Positions 60,203 through 64,000 of a DNA stretch of 64,000 nucleotides are shown here, one piece after another (position 1 is the stretch's first letter; the number at the start of each line of letters is the position of its first letter). A program made the position numbers and the translations under genes. This DNA comes from Pseudonocardia humida (GTDB lineage Bacteria; Actinomycetota; Actinomycetes; Mycobacteriales; Pseudonocardiaceae), in contig NZ_JAGSOV010000015.1 of the NCBI RefSeq assembly GCF_023898865.1, forward strand, positions 124,001 through 188,000. The letters run 5' to 3'. A model generated the notes under the pieces. It was given only the letters and a program-made list of their open reading frames with translations, searched no databases and was not told the DNA's origin.

Positions 60203-61503
60203 GTGCCTGCCTCCTCCTGCACGGGCCGCTCGGCGGTGGTCCCGCCGGCACCGTCGATCGGCATGCTCAGGTGCACCTCCGTGCCCTCCCCGGGGGCGCT
60301 GCGCAGCCGTACCGTGCCACCGTGCCGCTCCATTCTGGCGTGCACGGAGTCGGCCAGGCCGTGCCGGTCGGCCGAGACGGCGCCGGGGTCGAAGCCGACG
60401 CCGCGGTCGCGCACGAACACGTGCGCCTCACCCTCCTCGACCTCGACGTAGACGCTGATCTCGGCGACGCCGGCGTGCTTGGCCGCGTTGACCATCGCCT
60501 CGCGCGCGGCCAGCACGACGGCGCGCAGGTCGTCGTCGAGGGGGTGGTCGCCGACGACGACGGGCCGCACGTCGATGGCGTAGGTGTCCTCGACCTCGGC
60601 GGCCGCGGTGGTGACGGCCTCGGCCAGCCCGGCCGCCTTCCCGGGCTCGGACATGCTCGCCCGGCCGTAGCCCGCCGGCCCGTAGAGCCAGCTGCGCAGC
60701 TCGCGCTCCTGGCCGCGGGCCAGCCGCTGCACCTCGCGGGGCTGGTCGGACTGGCGCTGGATGAGGGCCAGCGTCTGCAGCACGGAGTCGTGCAGGTGGG
60801 CGGCGATCTCGGCGCGCTCGGCCTCGATGATGCGCTGGCGGCGCTCCTCGCCGAGGTCGCGGACCAGCCGCAGCCACCACGGGACGGTGATCACCGCGAC
60901 GCCGACCAGCGTGGCGACGACGGCGAGCACGGCGAACTGCACCTGCCCCAGCTCCAGGTTCCCGATCAGGAAGACCGCGATGCCCGCGGCGACGAACACC
61001 GCCCCGGACAGCACCCGCAGCCACGGCCTGCCCCCGGCCAGCACCCCCGAGCGCGCCCCCGCCGCCCAGCGGCGGCGCTGCGACTGGTCGGCCTCCTGCC
61101 AGACGACCGCGGCGCCGACCGCGGTGACGCCCAGCGGGCCGGCGATCCAGCTGACCACCGAGTTGTCCAGCGCCGCGCCGGCCAGGCCGACCGCGACGGC
61201 CAGGGCCATGAGCCCGAGCGCCTGCTGGCGCTCGTTGCGCTCCATGACCCGGCCGGACTCCGTCGGCTCCTGCCGGATGAAGATCCACAGCAGCGCGTAG
61301 GCGACCAGCCCGGTGCCGTTGAGCAGCAGCAGCGCGACCAGCACGGCGCGCACCCACAGCACGTTGACGCCGAGGTGGTCGGCCACCCCGCCGGCGGCCC
61401 CGGCGATGAAGCGCCCGCTGCGCCTGCGCTGCAGCGGTCGGCGTTCCGCCGGGGTCCTGGCGGTGGCGGGCGGTGCGGCCGCGGTGGTGGGTCCTGCTGT
61501 CAC
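60199..61503 (-). CDS. PspC-domain sensor histidine kinase
   Basis: A 434-residue sensor. The N-terminal PspC domain (about 20-80) has RRPLQRRRSGRFIAGAAGGV, ADHLGVNVLWVRAVLVALLL and LWIFIRQEP. Four further helices follow. The HisKA_3-type box is AERAEIAAHLHDSVLQTLAL (phospho-acceptor His near 250). The ATPase domain has AREAMVNAAKHAGVAEISVY, VFVRDRGVGFDPGAV and DRHGLADSVHARMERHGG. This fits the LiaS-like kinases of actinobacteria that respond to envelope stress. GTG at 61503 was chosen because the PspC domain starts shortly after. Divergent from the PspC-LiaF-like gene, 121 bp apart. Confidence 0.9.
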   Translation of the reverse strand: MTAGPTTAAAPPATARTPAERRPLQRRRSGRFIAGAAGGVADHLGVNVLWVRAVLVALLLLNGTGLVAYALLWIFIRQEPTESGRVMERNERQQALGLMALAVAVGLAGAALDNSVVSWIAGPLGVTAVGAAVVWQEADQSQRRRWAAGARSGVLAGGRPWLRVLSGAVFVAAGIAVFLIGNLELGQVQFAVLAVVATLVGVAVITVPWWLRLVRDLGEERRQRIIEAERAEIAAHLHDSVLQTLALIQRQSDQPREVQRLARGQERELRSWLYGPAGYGRASMSEPGKAAGLAEAVTTAAAEVEDTYAIDVRPVVVGDHPLDDDLRAVVLAAREAMVNAAKHAGVAEISVYVEVEEGEAHVFVRDRGVGFDPGAVSADRHGLADSVHARMERHGGTVRLRSAPGEGTEVHLSMPIDGAGGTTAERPVQEEAGT

Positions 61504-61624
61504 GCTCCCATGGTCACACGCGGGGGAAGGGGGAACATCGGGGAAGCTTCCGGGGGTCCTCCGGGGCATCCCCCATGTCCGGGGGCGTCCCGACCGGCAG
61601 GCTGGGCGCCAGGAGGTGAGCACC

Positions 61625-62869
61625 GTGCGAAACATCGACCAATCCGACGTGCAGGCCACGTTGCGCGACATGTGGGAGACCCGGCCCTCGAGGCGGGCGG
61701 ACGACCGGAAGGTGGCGGGGGTGGCCGCGGCGATCGCGCGCCGCTACGACCTCGACCCCACGCTGGTCCGGATCGGGTTCGTGGTGGCTGCGTTCTCCGG
61801 GATCGGGGCGGCGCTCTACATCGCCGGGTGGTTCGCGCTGCCGTCCGAGCCGAGCCAGGGCGGGCGGCCGCGATCCCGGCAGGGGCTGGCGATCGTCGGG
61901 CTCGTCGTGGCCGCGGCGGTCACGCTCGGCTGGTGGGGCGACGGCGGGGGCGTCGCCCCGGTGCTGGTCGGGCTGGGCGCGATCGGACTGCTGTTCCTGC
62001 TGCACCGCAGCCGCTCCGAGCAGCTGGGCGGCGGCTGGACCGGCGCCACGGGCGTCGCGGCCGCCGAGGCCCCGACGACCGCGACCGGTACCGGCCCGTC
62101 GCTGGTCAAGGAAGGCGTCCCGATGACCGACGCGAGCGTGCCGACCCCGCCGAGCTGGGACCCGCTGGGCGCGGCCCCGTTCGCCTGGGACCTGCCCGAG
62201 CCCGGTCCGCCGCCGGCGCCCGAGCCCGCGCCCCGCAGGCTGCCGGTCACCCCGGTGACCCTGGGCGTCGCGCTGCTGGCCGCCGCGGTCACCTCGTTCG
62301 TGCTGCTGCTGACCGGCGGGTTCACGGTCACCAACGCGCCCGTGCTGCTGGGCGTGCTGCTGGCCGTCGTGGGTGCCGGGCTGGTGATCGGCTCGTTCGT
62401 CCGCGCCGGCCGCGGGCTGATCCCGATCGCGCTGCTGCTGAGCGCGCTGACCTGGGGCGCGCTGGCCGTTCCGGCCGGCGACTGGGACAACGAGGACTTC
62501 GGCGACCTGGTCGTCGCGCCGACGTCCGTGGCCGCCATCCAGCCGGTCTACGAGCGCGCGGCGGGCTCCATCGAGCTCGACCTGACCGACGTCGACCTGG
62601 CCCTGCCCCAGGGCGGGACCGGCACCCCGGTGCGCACGCGGATCTCGGCCGGTGTCGGCGACGTGACGGTGAAGGTGCCCGAGGACGCCGACGTCACGGT
62701 GGCGGCCAAGACCGGCATCGGCGACGTGGAGGTCTTCGACCAGTCGCGCAGCGGCCCGAGCTCCAGCCTGCGGGTCACCGACCTCGGCGAGGACGGCGTC
62801 GCCTCCGGGCGGCCGCTGGTGCTGGACATCGAGATGGGAGCGGGCAGCGTGGAGGTGCAGCGTGACTGA
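61625..62869 (+). CDS. PspC-domain protein with LiaF-like C-terminus
   Basis: A 414-residue membrane protein. An N-terminal PspC domain (about 10-65) has LRDMWETRPSRRADDRKVAG, VAAAIARRYDLDPTLVRIGF and ALYIAGWFALP. Further helices lie at about 72-118 and 220-290. The C-terminal beta-rich domain (about 310-414) with SIELDLTDVDLALPQGG, ISAGVGDVTVKVPEDADVTV and AKTGIGDVEVFDQSRSG matches the LiaF/DUF2154 'toastrack' type that modulates envelope-stress kinases. GTG at 61625 has AGGAGG at 61611-61616. It probably controls or is controlled by the divergent PspC-kinase/regulator pair. It overlaps the next gene by 8 bp. Confidence 0.87.
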   Translation: MRNIDQSDVQATLRDMWETRPSRRADDRKVAGVAAAIARRYDLDPTLVRIGFVVAAFSGIGAALYIAGWFALPSEPSQGGRPRSRQGLAIVGLVVAAAVTLGWWGDGGGVAPVLVGLGAIGLLFLLHRSRSEQLGGGWTGATGVAAAEAPTTATGTGPSLVKEGVPMTDASVPTPPSWDPLGAAPFAWDLPEPGPPPAPEPAPRRLPVTPVTLGVALLAAAVTSFVLLLTGGFTVTNAPVLLGVLLAVVGAGLVIGSFVRAGRGLIPIALLLSALTWGALAVPAGDWDNEDFGDLVVAPTSVAAIQPVYERAAGSIELDLTDVDLALPQGGTGTPVRTRISAGVGDVTVKVPEDADVTVAAKTGIGDVEVFDQSRSGPSSSLRVTDLGEDGVASGRPLVLDIEMGAGSVEVQRD

Positions 62870-63122
62870 GCACAACGGCTCCTACGAGGGCAGCGTGAAG
62901 GAGCGGTTCGCCACCGAGGTCACCCGGACCCGGCGCCGCGGGCTGGACGTGTTCACCCTGCTGGTCGGGGTGTTCGCGCTGGCCATGTCGGTCTCGGCGT
63001 TCGTCGGCCAGGTCGTCTTCTCCTGGGCGGGCTTCGACCCGCGCTGGCTGCTCGCCGGCGGCGCCGCCCTGCTCGGGGTGCTGCTGCTGACCAGCAGCCT
63101 GCGCCGCAGCCGCCGCTGCTGA
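62862..63122 (+). CDS. small two-helix membrane protein cotranscribed with the PspC-LiaF-like gene
   Basis: An 86-residue protein with a charged N-terminus (VKERFATEVTRTRRRGLDVF) and two helices (about 30-52 and 62-78) ending in Arg-rich LRRSRRC. It starts with GTG at 62862 inside the end of the preceding gene (8-bp overlap), so translation is coupled. No family name is recognised, but small two-helix proteins next to LiaF-like genes are common in actinobacteria. It is followed by a strong hairpin. Confidence 0.7.
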   Translation: MTEHNGSYEGSVKERFATEVTRTRRRGLDVFTLLVGVFALAMSVSAFVGQVVFSWAGFDPRWLLAGGAALLGVLLLTSSLRRSRRC

Positions 63123-63146
63123 GCCCGAACACCTCCGCACGGAGTT

Positions 63147-63195
63147 CAGGAAAGCCACGATGCCGCCCCCACAGGGCGGCATCGTGGCTTTCCTG
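63147..63195. terminator. long perfect hairpin between convergent genes (CAGGAAAGCCAC family)
   Basis: Perfect 22-bp arms (63147-63168 and 63174-63195) with a 5-nt loop, 24 bp after the small membrane protein gene and 31 bp before the guaA stop, so usable from both sides. The arm starts with the CAGGAAAGCCAC core also found at 18531 (and as CAGGAAGGCCAC at 15804 and 42114). Confidence 0.75.
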
Positions 63196-63226
63196 GACCT
63201 GGGCCGGGATGGGCGCGGTGAGCGCC

Positions 63227-64000
<774 letters not shown>

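Overview
This window is chromosomal DNA from a very GC-rich actinobacterium, most likely of the Pseudonocardia type (family Pseudonocardiaceae). The reasons are the roughly 70-75 percent GC coding style, frequent GTG and TTG starts, apparently leaderless promoters, a mycobacterial-type LexA box (TCGAAC-N4-GTTCGA), and a gene order from about 42 to 56 kb that follows Mycobacterium tuberculosis Rv0948c-Rv0957 (chorismate mutase, uvrD1/pcrA, M23 peptidase, sucC, sucD, DUF5336 protein, PerM-like protein, purN, purH). The genus is inference. No rRNA, tRNA, CRISPR array, prophage or complete insertion sequence was recognised.

Layout. 0-9.9 kb is accessory and regulator-rich: an ECF41-type sigma factor divergent from a DoxX-like gene, a truncated MarR gene, three TetR or LysR modules with their targets, and small NTF2-like or hydrolase genes. 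9.9-22.9 kb holds a Ser/Thr kinase with an ExoIII-type nuclease, monomeric isocitrate dehydrogenase, a three-gene ABC-2 exporter, a DUF2252 protein, folD with a DUF3017 protein, and a TetR/SnoaL pair. 23-28.4 kb has two NarL-type two-component systems around a secreted tripeptidyl-peptidase-like hydrolase. 28.6-42 kb holds the SOS mutasome (dnaE2, imuB, imuA', with perfect LexA boxes before dnaE2 and imuA'), a MerR/thioredoxin pair, a LacI-controlled fructose-type ABC importer, and an Erm-type 23S rRNA methyltransferase. 42-56 kb is the conserved purH-to-chorismate mutase block. 56-64 kb has a PIG-L deacetylase, two paralogous Asp/Pro/Ala-rich membrane proteins, a PspC-histidine kinase/regulator pair divergent from a PspC-LiaF-like protein, and the 3' end of guaA.

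The most striking signals are two candidate ribosome-mediated attenuators. (1) The erm gene is preceded by a 16-codon leader, MAASIRLRRAHRTSRR, which matches the MxxS(M/I)RLR pattern of the known ErmD leader. It has a -10 element exactly 7 nt before its ATG, and a downstream sequence could hide the erm start. (2) The chorismate mutase gene is preceded by a 20-codon leader rich in Phe/Tyr codons (RFFYGY), followed by a long terminator-like hairpin. Both look like sensing leaders read from the 5' end of the transcript. Further structure includes a 19-codon ORF bridging two transporter genes by double ATGA overlaps, two dispersed inverted-repeat families, 15-bp and 30-bp tandem repeats, and near-perfect operators for three TetR systems and one LacI system.
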